Notes: a model not told the origin generated them from the letters alone. A stretch of 64,000 bases of DNA from Vanilla planifolia (GCA_023846275.1 CM043869.1:34932737-34996736); one strand, 5' to 3'; numbered from the stretch's first letter, positions 13,211-24,222 are shown. A program made the numbers and translations.

Positions 13211-13734
13211 TGTCAAGCCCCCACCGACATCTAATACCATTATGTCACAAAGTTATCATCAGAGTCGCCAAATACAGCATTTAAGTGAGGACAAATAAAC
13301 AAACCAAAGGTGGGGACCCGACGATAAGACAAACACTAATTCAAAATCCAAAGTATATATATAAAGACATGTTTTTAAACATTTAATCACACTAAAATTT
13401 TCCCTCTCACACATCTCTTGGAAAGGGCTCTCCTGTAACAGCATCATTCCCAGTTCTCGGTGTAGTGGTTTCATGACCTGTGATGTAAGCACTAAATGAG
13501 ATTTTATAAATCTCAGTAGATAAATCCACATATTTAACCAAGAAAATAAAAGGCATAACAAATACCATTAACAGTAAAGATGAATGTCATACATACATAT
13601 AAGATAATGTCAAATGAAAGTCATAAAGAAATGCAAGTTCCTTATATTGTGCTTATTACCGGGCCCAATTCCCTTTGACGCATTATCCTCTGGATCCAAT
13701 CATCAATGACTGTCCTCTAGCCGGCATCCAACCA

Positions 13735-13946
13735 AGCACATAACACTAGGCAGATATCTGATCCGAAGATCGATACCCTGCGATCCAACACGCTGAGCCT
13801 AGTGCCACCAGGCAGGTATGGTACCATACCCTGCGATCCAACACGCTGAGCCTGGTGTAATCATCATGGAGTCATAGCACATAACACTAGGCAGATATCT
13901 GATCTGAAGATCGATACCCTGCGATCCCACACGCTGAGCCTAGTGG
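13735..13946. repeat. 142-bp-spaced repeat inside the 3' LTR
   Basis: Two near-identical 70-bp blocks begin at 13735 and 13877 (agcacataacactaggcaga to gctgagcctagtg). A partial copy with the shared 'ccctgcgatccaacacgctg' core lies between them. The two full blocks differ at only two positions that I can see. Confidence 0.85.
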
Positions 13947-14605
13947 TGAGGATAATGTTCTCTGGGAATCCCATTGTTTTATTTGTCATTTTCCAAACAT
14001 CAATCCATGTCATATCAAAAGTCCTTTCATGCCATATTGTTTCATCTCTTTCTTTAGCATATTGTATCATATTCTTTCTTTCCATGTTATTTCTTTCTTT
14101 TCAGTTTTTCATGCAAATGCATAAATAATCCACACCATAATATTCCTTTCTTTTTATACCATAAACATATGCAACAATCAAAATTCTATAACAGTAAGAA
14201 AAGCATGTAAAAACACATAATATCGTGCTACATCACAGGGTTAGAAAATTATTCTACCTGGATTTGTTGTACCAAATTTTTCTTGTCAACTTCTAATTGG
14301 TTTTCTTGATGTCCTACAAGGCCATAGTGCAAACATAATCAAGTTAAAATATGTTTATTTGCCAAAAGTTGCTTTTTCTAAAAATTATTCCCAAATAGTT
14401 AAAAATTCTGCTTTCTAAAAGCTTTCCCAAACACACCCCAAACTAATCCCAAAAGATGGGCTTACGCGGCACTGAACCGCCCGCTGGACCGCGCGCACGT
14501 TCGGCGCTGGACCGCCCGCGCAGAAAAAGCTTTCTAAAAGCTTTTCCAAACGGATTTTTCAAAAAAAATAAATCTGCTTACGCAGGCGCTGGACCGCCCG
14601 CGACA

Positions 14606-14752
14606 CTGGACCGGGCGCTCGGGGCGCTGGACCGCGCGCGCTGGGCGCTGGACCGGGCGCGCTGGGCGCTGGACCGGGCGCTCGGCGTGCTGGACCGCAC
14701 GCGCTGGGCGCTGGACCGCGCGCTCGAAGTGCTGGACCGCGCGCCTCCGCAT
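14606..14752. repeat. 21-bp GC-rich minisatellite in the 3' LTR
   Basis: Seven units start with ctggacc at 14606, 14627, 14648, 14669, 14690, 14711 and 14732, followed by variable gcgc-rich tails. An irregular unit precedes at 14589. Because 21 is a multiple of three and stops are absent, long frames open on both strands. These are not genes. Confidence 0.9.
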
Positions 14753-15470
14753 CCGGTTCAACGGCGTAACCCGGTCCAAAGCCTGGACCGGTTCACGCAG
14801 TCTCCCCTCTCTCTCGCGTCCGGCGAAGCCGAAATCTTTCGCCGGCGCTGGATCGGCTGTTTCATGTGCTGAATCGACCGAATCCGGCTCGGCTTCCTCC
14901 TCTCGGTCTCCCCCGCTCACCGGAAAATTAAATAACCCTAACGACGAATAAAAAAAATATTTTTTTACCTTACGGAAGCCTTCGCCGGTGTCACTGTCGC
15001 TCGCCGGAAATCCTCGCCGGCCGTTACTGTCGCGTCCAATGCTCCCGGAATCCTCGTTGGATGTTAATGTAGCGTGCAGAAACTTCTTTAAAATATTTCT
15101 CCGAAATCTCGCCGTCGCACTCCGGTAACTCTTCGCCGCCGTTTTTCGCAGAAGCGCTTTTCCAAACGCACCTCGGTCGGCCTTTTATAAACGCGGTCGA
15201 AAACTGATAAGCCTTGGTTCGTGAACCACGTTTTTGCAGAAAACCCCTTCTAAATTCTATATTTGCAAATATATCCTCCGCCAATCGGATTTGAACTAAG
15301 CCGACATTTAAAAATTACAGATCTATCCTCTACGTTACAAATTTATCCCAAATCTTCAAAAATTCATAATTTATTCATTAGAGCTCCGAAAATTACAAAT
15401 TAAACATCGTTGGATTCGTCTCACAGAGCTCTTTCTATAAAAAATATAAGATAAAACTAGGGCTGTTACA

Positions 15471-15483
15471 ATCTTCCCTTCTT
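15471..15483 (-). other. Polypurine tract
   Basis: Minus strand AAGAAGGGAAGAT lies directly against the 3' LTR, the expected plus-strand primer. Confidence 0.8.
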
Positions 15484-15504
15484 ACAAAAATTTCGTCCCG
15501 AAAT

Positions 15505-18500
15505 TTAGAACAGTTCTGGATACTGACCGATCATATCTGTCTCTACTTCCCATGTAGCTTCTCTTTCTGTTTGACCATTCCATAGGACTTTAACCATAGG
15601 AATGATTTTATTTCTGAGCTTTTTCTCCTGCCTATCAAGTATTCTCACAGGCAGTTCGGGATATGTCAAATCCATTTGAATTTCTATATCTGGGTCCATA
15701 TAACTAACAACATGGGAGGGATCTGAAACATATCTTCGCAAAGATGAGACATGGAACACATTATGCACACCTGACAATTGAGGAGGCAAAGCAATTTGGT
15801 ATGCCACTTGTCCAACCCTTCTTAGGATTTGGAAAGGACCAATGAATTTAGGCTTCAATTTTCCTGCTCTTCCAAATCTTATGACACCTTTTGTTGGACT
15901 CACCTTGATAAAAACATGTTCCCCCTCGTGGAACTCAACCATTCGATGTTTTGCGTCATAATACTTCTTTTGTCTGTCCTGAGCTGTTTTTATTCTGTCT
16001 TGAATAATTCTGATCTTTTCTGTTGCTTCTTCAACAAATCTAGGACCGAGCAAATTTCTTTCCTTCCCTTCATTCCAGCACAAAGGTGATTGACATTTTC
16101 TCCCATACAGCGCTTCATAGGGTGCCATCTCAATGCTGGACTGATGGCTATTATTATAAGCAAATTCCACCAAAGGTAAGTGGCTTTCCCAATCTCCACC
16201 AAAATCCAAGATGCAAAGTCGTAGCAAATCTTCCAAGGTTTTGATAGTTCTCTCTGTCTGACCATCTGTTTGAGGATGAAAGGCTGTGCTGAAACGCAAT
16301 CTCGTACCAAAAGCTTGATGCACATTCTTCCAGAAGTGAGAAGTAAATTTAGGGTCTCTGTCAGATATAATGACTTTTGGAATCCCATGCAATCTGATAA
16401 TCTGACTCACATATACCTGAGCTAACTTCTCTGCAGAATAAGTAGTTTTAACAGCTAAAAAGTGAGCAGATTTTGTTAGCCTATCAACAATTATCCAGAT
16501 TGAGTCATGACCTGCAGGTGACCTAGGCAAACCGATCACAAAATCCATTGCCACTTCCTCCCATTTCCATTCTGGAATAGGTAATGACTGCAACAACCCC
16601 CCAGGTTTTTGTTGCTCTCCTTTCACCTGCTGACAAATTAAGCATTTTTGAACCCAGTTAGAAACATCCTTCTTCAATCCTGGCCACCAGTATTGTTGTC
16701 TCAATTCTTGATACATTTTATTCTCTCCTGGATGTATTGAATATCGAGAGTTATGAGCTTCCTTTAATAACAAATCCCTAAGTTGTTGATGTGCTGGTAT
16801 GCATAACCTGCCTTGAAATCTAAGTAAACCAGCCTGGTCTAATTGAAAAGTAGATTCCTGTCCTTCCTGAACCCTCTGTATTATCTTTTGCAATTCAAGA
16901 TCTTCTCCCTGATCATCTTTAATAGAGGCCAACCAATCTGGTCTTACTGATAAGTGTGCCAGCAAAGCCGTATTTATTCGAATATCTACTTCTAGTTGTA
17001 ATTTATCCATCTCAAAAATTAATTGTTTTTCTTCTGTGATAGTCAAAATGCTACTAATACTAGCTTTCCTGCTAAGAGCATCAGCGACCACATTCGCTTT
17101 CCCAGGATGGTAAGTGATTTCCACATCATAATCTTTAATAAACTCCAGCCACCTTCGTTGCCTGAGATTTAGTTCCTTCTGAGTAAAAATATACTTTAAA
17201 CTCTGATGATCAGTGAAAACCACACACTTAACTCCATACAAATAATGCCTCCAGATTTTTAAGGCAAAAACTATAGCTGCTAACTCCAAATCGTGCACAG
17301 GATAATTCTTTTCATGTATCTTAAGCTGTCTAGATGCATAAGCAATTACTTTCTTATTTTGCATCAATACACAGCCAAGACCTTGCAAAGATGCATCACT
17401 GTATATATGATAACCTTCTGTGCCTTCTGGTAATGTTAGAATTGGGGCTGAAACCAATTTATTCTTCAATATTTGGAAGCTATCTTCACAAGCTGCATCC
17501 CATTCAAACTTTATTGCTTTTCGCGTCAAATTTGTTAAGGGTGAGGCTATTTGGGAAAAGCCTTTCACAAACTTCCTGTAATACCCAGCCAAACCCAAGA
17601 AACTTCTAACTTCTGTTACTGTTGTAGGCCTTGGCCAATCTACAATGGCAGAAATCTTCTGAGGATCAACTGAGATTCCTTCTGCACTCACTATATGCCC
17701 CAAAAACAAGACCTTGGACAGCCAAAATTCGCATTTAGAGAATTTAGCAAATAGCTGATTTTCTTTCAAAGTCTGTAATGTTAAATGTAGATGTGCAGCG
17801 TGTTCTTCTAGGGATTTAGAATATATCAATATATCATCAATGAAGATAATGATAAACTGATCTAAATATTTCTTGAACACGCGATTCATCAAATCCATAA
17901 AAGCTGCTGGTGCATTTGTCAGTCCAAAAGGTAGCACTAAAAATTCATAGTGCCCATACCTGGTCCTGAAAGCTGTTTTGGAAACATCTTCTGTCTTAAT
18001 TTTCAGTTGATGATATCCAGATCTCAGGTCAATTTTTGAAAATATTGCTGCTCCTTGCAACTGATCAAATAGATCATCAATCCGCGGCAAAGGATATTTA
18101 TTTTTGATAGTAATTTTGTTGATTTCCCGGTAGTCAATACACATGCGAAGACTACCATCTTTCTTCTTCACAAACAAAATAGGTGCACCCCATGGGGATA
18201 CACTGGGTCTGATAAATCCCTTGTCTAATAATTCCTGAATTTGCACCTTTAATTCTTGAAGCTCGGCTGGTGCCATACGATAAGGAGCTTTGGAAATTGG
18301 CTCAGCGCCTGGAATCAACTGAATTTCAAATTCTATTTCTCTATCAGGAGGTAATCCAGGCAACTCTTCTGGAAAAATGTCTAGATATTCCTGAACAACT
18401 GGTACCTCTGTGGGTTTACAAAATTTCATGTCCAAATCCACAATAGATACCAAGCATCCTTCGCATCCTTTGCCAAGTAGCTTTTGTGCCTTGAGCATAG

Positions 18501-18876
18501 ATATTAAAGGAATTTTCCTTCCTTGGCCGAAGTAAATTAATTTATCTTCTCCAGGGATTGGGATTTCAATTCTCTTTTCATAACAATCTATTTTTACTTT
18601 ATGCTCGAACAGCCAATCCATGCCAAGGATTATGTCAAATTCTGTCAGAGGTAAGATGTGTAGCAATACTGAGAATTGTTTTCCTCTGATGTCTATCTCA
18701 TCTTCAATAAAATTTTCTACACTGATACTATTTCCATCCGGCATTTTCACTATTAATAGATCTTTCATGGAGTGTAATATGACATTTATTCGTCTTGATG
18801 CAGTGATGGATATAAAGGAATGTGATGCTCCACAATCAAAAAGTACAGAAACAGGTAAATTATGAAACACTAACAT
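15505..18876 (-). CDS. pol: Pol polyprotein: protease, reverse transcriptase, RNase H, integrase, chromodomain-like tail
   Basis: 1,123 codons without interruption. Aspartic protease: LFDCGAS with D14 (the family usually has S, here C, after D). Reverse transcriptase: about 225-400, with [18 protein letters not shown] and the catalytic FIDD at 345-348. RNase H: about 490-600, YSDAS with D494, E531, TDH at 555-557 and D599. Integrase: zinc finger H708, H715, C745, C748, catalytic D778, D839 and E875 with 35 residues between the last two, then a GPF module near 1013. The last 50 residues (from about PVRILD to EATWEVETD) resemble the Tekay/Del chromodomain that guides insertion into heterochromatin. 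The listed Met is the first after the gag stop, six codons on. In the usual arrangement this would be a gag-pol fusion. All catalytic residues are present, so it may be functional if translated. Confidence 0.95.
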   Translation of the reverse strand: MLVFHNLPVSVLFDCGASHSFISITASRRINVILHSMKDLLIVKMPDGNSISVENFIEDEIDIRGKQFSVLLHILPLTEFDIILGMDWLFEHKVKIDCYEKRIEIPIPGEDKLIYFGQGRKIPLISMLKAQKLLGKGCEGCLVSIVDLDMKFCKPTEVPVVQEYLDIFPEELPGLPPDREIEFEIQLIPGAEPISKAPYRMAPAELQELKVQIQELLDKGFIRPSVSPWGAPILFVKKKDGSLRMCIDYREINKITIKNKYPLPRIDDLFDQLQGAAIFSKIDLRSGYHQLKIKTEDVSKTAFRTRYGHYEFLVLPFGLTNAPAAFMDLMNRVFKKYLDQFIIIFIDDILIYSKSLEEHAAHLHLTLQTLKENQLFAKFSKCEFWLSKVLFLGHIVSAEGISVDPQKISAIVDWPRPTTVTEVRSFLGLAGYYRKFVKGFSQIASPLTNLTRKAIKFEWDAACEDSFQILKNKLVSAPILTLPEGTEGYHIYSDASLQGLGCVLMQNKKVIAYASRQLKIHEKNYPVHDLELAAIVFALKIWRHYLYGVKCVVFTDHQSLKYIFTQKELNLRQRRWLEFIKDYDVEITYHPGKANVVADALSRKASISSILTITEEKQLIFEMDKLQLEVDIRINTALLAHLSVRPDWLASIKDDQGEDLELQKIIQRVQEGQESTFQLDQAGLLRFQGRLCIPAHQQLRDLLLKEAHNSRYSIHPGENKMYQELRQQYWWPGLKKDVSNWVQKCLICQQVKGEQQKPGGLLQSLPIPEWKWEEVAMDFVIGLPRSPAGHDSIWIIVDRLTKSAHFLAVKTTYSAEKLAQVYVSQIIRLHGIPKVIISDRDPKFTSHFWKNVHQAFGTRLRFSTAFHPQTDGQTERTIKTLEDLLRLCILDFGGDWESHLPLVEFAYNNSHQSSIEMAPYEALYGRKCQSPLCWNEGKERNLLGPRFVEEATEKIRIIQDRIKTAQDRQKKYYDAKHRMVEFHEGEHVFIKVSPTKGVIRFGRAGKLKPKFIGPFQILRRVGQVAYQIALPPQLSGVHNVFHVSSLRRYVSDPSHVVSYMDPDIEIQMDLTYPELPVRILDRQEKKLRNKIIPMVKVLWNGQTEREATWEVETDMIGQYPELF

Positions 18877-19000
18877 ACCTATATAATGATATTAATAGAG
18901 TACATTAATGAATATAATAGAATAAGAGGCTCCAAAATCAAAGAGTATATGAAAAAAAAATTTGTATAACACGAGCATACCTATAATAACATCAGTAGAG
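18801..19000 (-). repeat. 102-bp in-frame tandem duplication of the protease active-site region, with TAA at the junction
   Basis: Copy A (about 18801-18901) is the start of pol; copy B (about 18903-19000) is the end of gag. The 'catacct' string that contains the MLV start codon occurs at 18874 and 18976, exactly 102 bp (34 codons) apart. Aligned by eye the copies agree at about 70% of positions, with a 2-bp difference near the outer edge. Copy A gives [10 protein letters not shown], copy B LFDFGASYSI. Gag and pol share one frame, separated by TAA at 18892-18894 plus five codons. Copy A is closer to the family motif, so B is the likelier decayed or foreign piece. Confidence 0.85.
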
Positions 19001-20145
19001 TGTGGAGCATCTTGCTGAGTGATCGAATAAATACGTGCCTGACCTCCCCTTCCTGTTGCTCCACCTCTAACCACAGCACCTGAAGTTGTCGTAGATCCGC
19101 GGCCTCTACCTCGACTTGCATCCTCTCTACCTCCACTGGTTGAAGCACTGACATTTTTCAATTCAAATAACTTTGGGCAATCTCGAGCAAAATGCCCTAG
19201 TTCTTCGCATATGTAACATCTGACTGGTCGGATAAACTCTGATCTGCATTCTCCCATATGCCATTTTCCACATTTCACGCATCTACTCGTCCCATCTGAA
19301 CGCCAACTAGTTCTGCTAGTACTCGGTCCATATGGTCTGAACCTACTAAATCTTGAATGAGTGGACGTTTCTTCTCTTGAAAAACTCGAACTACCTCTTT
19401 TTCCTGTGAATCTGAATTTAGACTTTAGAGGATCAATTCTTTTCTTCTCTTCCTCTTTGCTAGTTGCCAACAAACTGAGTTCGAGCTCAACCGTGCGGGC
19501 ATGCTCCAGTAACTCCACATAGTTTGTTGTTCGAACGGCTACTAAAGCTGCCCGAATTTCATCCCGTAAACCTCGTCGAAACATGTAGCATCGTTGTTCT
19601 TCAGGTGTTACTAACTGGGGTACATATTTAGCTAAGTGGGAGAATTTGATTTCATATGCAGTAACTGATAGTTTTTCTTGCCTGAGATTATTCAATTCTT
19701 CCCTCATTTTGGCTTTGATTGACAGAGGCATATACCATTGCTCAAATTCTTTTGTAAAATCTTCCCAGGAAATATCTTTCATTGGTCGGCTAGAAAATCG
19801 AAGTCGATGTCGAGAACTCCACCACAATCTAGCAGCATCTTTGAGTACCAAAATTGCCAAAGCCACTTTTCTATTATCTGAACAAGATATTCCTTCAAAG
19901 ATAATATTTATTTGTTCTAGCCAGTTTTCAGCAACCATAGGATCCTCATCCCCAGCAAAAGAAGGAGGGTGCATCCGCTGAAATTGGTCAACCACTAAAT
20001 CAATAGATGCCTCTTCTCTGTGACTACTAGTGCTTCCAATGGATCGTAACAAAGAGACTAGAGTTTGCGCTAATTCCTGCTGGGTATCTCCTTGTTGCTC
20101 TCTTTCTTTTTCCTTTTCCATATTTCCAGATTCAGATCTTTCCAT
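18892..20145 (-). CDS. gag: Gag polyprotein with a duplicated, degenerate protease start at its C-terminus
   Basis: 417 residues. This is the capsid/nucleocapsid protein that packages the element RNA. Residues about 70-190 match the retrotransposon Gag domain (AENWLEQI, AARLWWSS, FTKEFEQWYMP). Two zinc knuckles follow: C289-X2-C292-X3-H296-X3-C300 and the canonical C310-X2-C313-X4-H318-X4-C323. A Gly/Arg-rich stretch lies at about 339-368. The tail from about 384 continues naturally into protease (DVIIGMLV, then LFDFGASYS with the aspartate at 403) but diverges and ends at TAA (18892-18894). The start ATG at 20145 follows the PBS by about 140 nt and gives a hydrophilic N-terminus. Gag is in the same frame as pol. 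The duplicated protease piece is described in a separate entry. Confidence 0.9.
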   Translation of the reverse strand: MERSESGNMEKEKEREQQGDTQQELAQTLVSLLRSIGSTSSHREEASIDLVVDQFQRMHPPSFAGDEDPMVAENWLEQINIIFEGISCSDNRKVALAILVLKDAARLWWSSRHRLRFSSRPMKDISWEDFTKEFEQWYMPLSIKAKMREELNNLRQEKLSVTAYEIKFSHLAKYVPQLVTPEEQRCYMFRRGLRDEIRAALVAVRTTNYVELLEHARTVELELSLLATSKEEEKKRIDPLKSKFRFTGKRGSSSFSREETSTHSRFSRFRPYGPSTSRTSWRSDGTSRCVKCGKWHMGECRSEFIRPVRCYICEELGHFARDCPKLFELKNVSASTSGGREDASRGRGRGSTTTSGAVVRGGATGRGGQARIYSITQQDAPHSTDVIIGMLVLYKFFFHILFDFGASYSIIFINVLY

Positions 20146-20286
20146 AATGTAAAGGATATTGCAATCCTACAAAACCATATAAGTTATTTAACAACTAATA
20201 TCTCTATGAGAAATAACACTAAAGATGCAAATGCATATGCTGTGTTGGTGTCCTCACTCACATTTCTCACCTATTTCTAAACCAAA

Positions 20287-20298
20287 GCTCTGATACCA
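20287..20298 (-). other. Primer binding site for initiator tRNA-Met
   Basis: Minus strand TGGTATCAGAGC, a perfect complement of the 3' end of plant initiator tRNA-Met, three bases from the 5' LTR. Confidence 0.95.
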
Positions 20299-20825
20299 CC
20301 CTGTCAAGCCCCCACCGACATCTAATACCATTATGTCACAAAGTTATCATCAGAGTCGCCAAATACAGCATTTAAGTGAGGACAAATAAACAAACCAAAG
20401 GTGGGGACCCGACGATAAGACAAACACTAATTCAAAATCCAAAGTATATATATAAAGACATGTTTTTAAACATTTAATCACACTAAAATTTTCCCTCTCA
20501 CACATCTCTTGGAAAGGGCTCTCCTGTAACAGCATCATTCCCAGTTCTCGGTGTAGTGGTTTCATGACCTGTGATGTAAGCACTAAATGAGATTTTATAA
20601 ATCTCAGTAGATAAATCCACATATTTAACCAAGAAAATAAAAGGCATAACAAATACCATTAACAGTAAAGATGAATGTCATACATACATATAAGATAATG
20701 TCAAATGAAAGTCATAAAGAAATGCAAGTTCCTTATATTGTGCTTATTACCGGGCCCAATTCCCTTTGACGCATTATCCTCTGGATCCAATCATCAATGA
20801 CTGTCCTCTAGCCGGCATCCAACCA

Positions 20826-21037
20826 AGCACATAACACTAGGCAGATATCTGATCCGAAGATCGATACCCTGCGATCCAACACGCTGAGCCTAGTGCCACC
20901 AGGCAGGTATGGTACCATACCCTGCGATCCAACACGCTGAGCCTGGTGTAATCATCATGGAGTCATAGCACATAACACTAGGCAGATATCTGATCTGAAG
21001 ATCGATACCCTGCGATCCCACACGCTGAGCCTAGTGG
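20826..21037. repeat. 142-bp-spaced repeat inside the 5' LTR
   Basis: Same structure as at 13735-13946, offset by exactly 7,091 bp. Confidence 0.85.
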
Positions 21038-21696
21038 TGAGGATAATGTTCTCTGGGAATCCCATTGTTTTATTTGTCATTTTCCAAACATCAATCCATG
21101 TCATATCAAAAGTCCTTTCATGCCATATTGTTTCATCTCTTTCTTTAGCATATTGTATCATATTCTTTCTTTCCATGTTATTTCTTTCTTTTCAGTTTTT
21201 CATGCAAATGCATAAATAATCCACACCATAATATTCCTTTCTTTTTATACCATAAACATATGCAACAATCAAAATTCTATAACAGTAAGAAAAGCATGTA
21301 AAAACACATAATATCGTGCTACATCACAGGGTTAGAAAATTATTCTACCTGGATTTGTTGTACCAAATTTTTCTTGTCAACTTCTAATTGGTTTTCTTGA
21401 TGTCCTACAAGGCCATAGTGCAAACATAATCAAGTTAAAATATGTTTATTTGCCAAAAGTTGCTTTTTCTAAAAATTATTCCCAAATAGTTAAAAATTCT
21501 GCTTTCTAAAAGCTTTCCCAAACACACCCCAAACTAATCCCAAAAGATGGGCTTACGCGGCACTGAACCGCCCGCTGGACCGCGCGCACGTTCGGCGCTG
21601 GACCGCCCGCGCAGAAAAAGCTTTCTAAAAGCTTTTCCAAACGGATTTTTCAAAAAAAATAAATCTGCTTACGCAGGCGCTGGACCGCCCGCGACA

Positions 21697-21843
21697 CTGG
21701 ACCGGGCGCTCGGGGCGCTGGACCGCGCGCGCTGGGCGCTGGACCGGGCGCGCTGGGCGCTGGACCGGGCGCTCGGCGTGCTGGACCGCACGCGCTGGGC
21801 GCTGGACCGCGCGCTCGAAGTGCTGGACCGCGCGCCTCCGCAT
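21697..21843. repeat. 21-bp GC-rich minisatellite in the 5' LTR
   Basis: Identical array to 14606-14752, offset by 7,091 bp. If transcription starts near the TATA box at 22272, this array is transcribed as part of the leader. Confidence 0.9.
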
Positions 21844-22271
21844 CCGGTTCAACGGCGTAACCCGGTCCAAAGCCTGGACCGGTTCACGCAGTCTCCCCTC
21901 TCTCTCGCGTCCGGCGAAGCCGAAATCTTTCGCCGGCGCTGGATCGGCTGTTTCATGTGCTGAATCGACCGAATCCGGCTCGGCTTCCTCCTCTCGGTCT
22001 CCCCCGCTCACCGGAAAATTAAATAACCCTAACGACGAATAAAAAAAATATTTTTTTACCTTACGGAAGCCTTCGCCGGTGTCACTGTCGCTCGCCGGAA
22101 ATCCTCGCCGGCCGTTACTGTCGCGTCCAATGCTCCCGGAATCCTCGTTGGATGTTAATGTAGCGTGCAGAAACTTCTTTAAAATATTTCTCCGAAATCT
22201 CGCCGTCGCACTCCGGTAACTCTTCGCCGCCGTTTTTCGCAGAAGCGCTTTTCCAAACGCACCTCGGTCGG

Positions 22272-22280
22272 CCTTTTATA
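22272..22280 (-). promoter_or_regulatory. Candidate LTR TATA box
   Basis: Minus strand reads TATAAAAGG within GTTTATAAAAGGCC, a near-consensus TATA box in GC-rich context, about 280 bp inside the 5' LTR. The 3' LTR copy is at 15181-15189. It implies a short U3 and a long R-U5. Inferred from sequence only. Confidence 0.4.
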
Positions 22281-22561
22281 AACGCGGTCGAAAACTGATA
22301 AGCCTTGGTTCGTGAACCACGTTTTTGCAGAAAACCCCTTCTAAATTCTATATTTGCAAATATATCCTCCGCCAATCGGATTTGAACTAAGCCGACATTT
22401 AAAAATTACAGATCTATCCTCTACGTTACAAATTTATCCCAAATCTTCAAAAATTCATAATTTATTCATTAGAGCTCCGAAAATTACAAATTAAACATCG
22501 TTGGATTCGTCTCACAGAGCTCTTTCTATAAAAAATATAAGATAAAACTAGGGCTGTTACA

Positions 22562-22566
22562 GTATC
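22562..22566. repeat. Target site duplication, right copy
   Basis: GTATC directly outside the right LTR, identical to 13206-13210. Five bp is the usual length for gypsy integrase. Confidence 0.9.
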
Positions 22567-23095
22567 TATGGTAACATAAAATAAAGTGTGATGCTAAATA
22601 ATCATCATCCTCAATGCTCCTATGACACTTGAAATTATTTAGTCAAAATAGAATGAGTCAACCTTCATAGACACAATAAGAAAAATCTCAATAATCTCAA
22701 TGCAAAATAATACATAACTAGAATCATATCATATGTAGGATCTATAGTACATCCATATGATAAAATAAAGAGCATATATTGCACATGAAATTAAAATCAA
22801 ATATGTCCAGAATTTCATGCTACAACTTATTTGTAGTCTTTATTTCTTATGTAAAAATTTTTTTTTATATTGATCCATTGATCTTTTTTATTTTTCTAAG
22901 AAAATCATAACTTTTGTGATGCAAGATAAATTAGATTTTTGTTATTGTCTAATTTGAAGTTTATAAAATAAGAGATTCTCAATAGACTAATATAGAATAT
23001 TAAAAGATATTATGTACTAATTAAGATTATGTGATATGTATAATATTTTAGAATTATTCAAAGATTAGTTCCAAAATTATAATTTAAATTATTTA
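22567..23095. other. AT-rich flank of the gypsy insertion
   Basis: No gene or repeat recognised. Confidence 0.3.
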
Positions 23096-23887
23096 GCAGA
23101 GTAAGTGATGTAAATCGTGTGAGAACAACGCACAAGAGGGGAGTGGTGAATTGTGCTTTTCACTAAAATTTAGATTTTGAAAAATCTTTCAATTAAAAAC
23201 GTTTGTAAATAAATTGTGAAATAAAAACGAAAAGTGCAATAATAAGACAAGCAAACAAAAGACAAAGATTTTTAGGTGGTTCGGCCAAACCCGTGCCTAC
23301 ATCCACCCCCGATCAACCCGATCGGGCTTCCACTAACCACTCCCTTTTGCCGAAGCCGGTAGGGGTAAACCAAGTACAACCAGTTCTCCAACGAGACACC
23401 AAAAATCCGAACAAATCCGGCTACAATAATGCATACAACTTTTACAATAGCAATGCATACAAAAATCCTTCACCTTTAATTTCTCAAAGCAAAGTGGCAC
23501 AACTAAATGTTACCGAATGATGCAACGAAATGTGGAAGAAAGCTGTTGAAATTTGAGAAGAAGATTGAGCCTGTAGCTCCCACAAGTATGCCAATTGTTG
23601 CTCTCGGTTTTGGCCTTTTTCTTTAGTTCTTGAAGAAGTTTGCAAGTGGATTCATCAATCTATAAATTGTAAGATGTCCTATATATATAGTCCACCAAAA
23701 AGCTATTCCAAACGGCTAGAAAAACGGTAAAAAAGAAACCGAAAAATAGCCGTTGCCTGAAGCCCGAAAAGGAGAGCAGCAGCCGTCCGATCCCACTTCA
23801 AGAATGGACGGCTGGATGGACTTCTTGGCTTGATCATCTCCAGACCGTCTGATCCGGGCGGACTTGATCTGAACCATTGGATCCCAC

Positions 23888-24071
23888 GCGCTGAACGAAC
23901 GGCGCTGATTAAACAGCCGTTCGAAATTACTCTCGCCCGTTGGATCTGGGCGGGCTTGATCTGCGCCTTTGGATCCTGCGCGCTGAACGAACGGTGCTGA
24001 TTAAACAGCCGTTCGAGATTACTCTCGCCCGTTGGATCTGGGCGGGCATGATCTGCGCCTTTGGATCCTGC
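23888..24071. repeat. 92-bp tandem repeat
   Basis: 'gcgctgaacgaacgg' starts at 23888 and again at 23980. 'ctcgcccgttggatctgggc' and 'tgatctgcgcctttggatcc' also recur at the same spacing. About two units, highly similar, with a more diverged unit to the left (about 23800-23887). Confidence 0.85.
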
Positions 24072-24222
24072 CGAAGTTATAAGGTGGGATTTTTAGTCCC
24101 ACACTGCAGAATCCAATTTTGCACAGCGCTTTATAATAGATTTGCGCCGTTTAACCTGCGAGCCACTTTGGGGCTGGCTTCCCCCCTCCTTGACCGGGAT
24201 TTCATCACCCGGTTCAGGTTGA

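Larger units (their letters stand above)
13211..15470 (-). repeat. 3' LTR of the gypsy element (left copy)
   Basis: Starts TGTCAAGCCC and ends GGCTGTTACA on the plus strand, a short TGT..ACA inverted terminus. It ends next to the PPT, so it is the 3' LTR of the minus-strand element. Much of it is GC-rich and CpG-rich, unlike the flanking DNA. Confidence 0.95.
13211..22561 (-). mobile_element. Structurally complete Ty3/gypsy chromovirus (Tekay/Del-like)
   Basis: A 9,351-bp element on the minus strand. It has two 2,260-bp LTRs (TG..CA) exactly 7,091 bp apart, a 5-bp direct repeat GTATC on both outer flanks, a perfect 12-nt initiator tRNA-Met PBS and a PPT. Gag and pol are intact apart from one stop between them. 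The order protease, reverse transcriptase, RNase H, integrase, then a chromodomain-like C-terminus places it with plant chromoviruses. The long LTR and the C-terminal sequence fit the Tekay/Del lineage. Reading the two LTRs side by side I saw no difference, and every open frame inside them is the same in both, so the insertion is recent. Confidence 0.95.
20302..22561 (-). repeat. 5' LTR of the gypsy element (right copy)
   Basis: Same length and ends as the left copy. It lies next to the PBS, so it carries the promoter used for the genomic RNA. Confidence 0.95.

Noticed and set aside
13259-14128. Other frames of 61-100 codons inside both LTRs
   Set aside because: No domain, not near a start signal, and located in LTR sequence. 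Treated as chance.
14456-14920. Overlapping 138- and 128-codon frames on opposite strands over the LTR minisatellite, duplicated at 21547-22011
   Set aside because: They exist because the 21-bp GC-rich repeat has no stop codons. The heptad-like peptides (ALDRARW) are the repeat translated. Not genes.
15829-19981. Plus-strand and out-of-phase frames across gypsy gag-pol
   Set aside because: Shadows of the retrotransposon coding frame.
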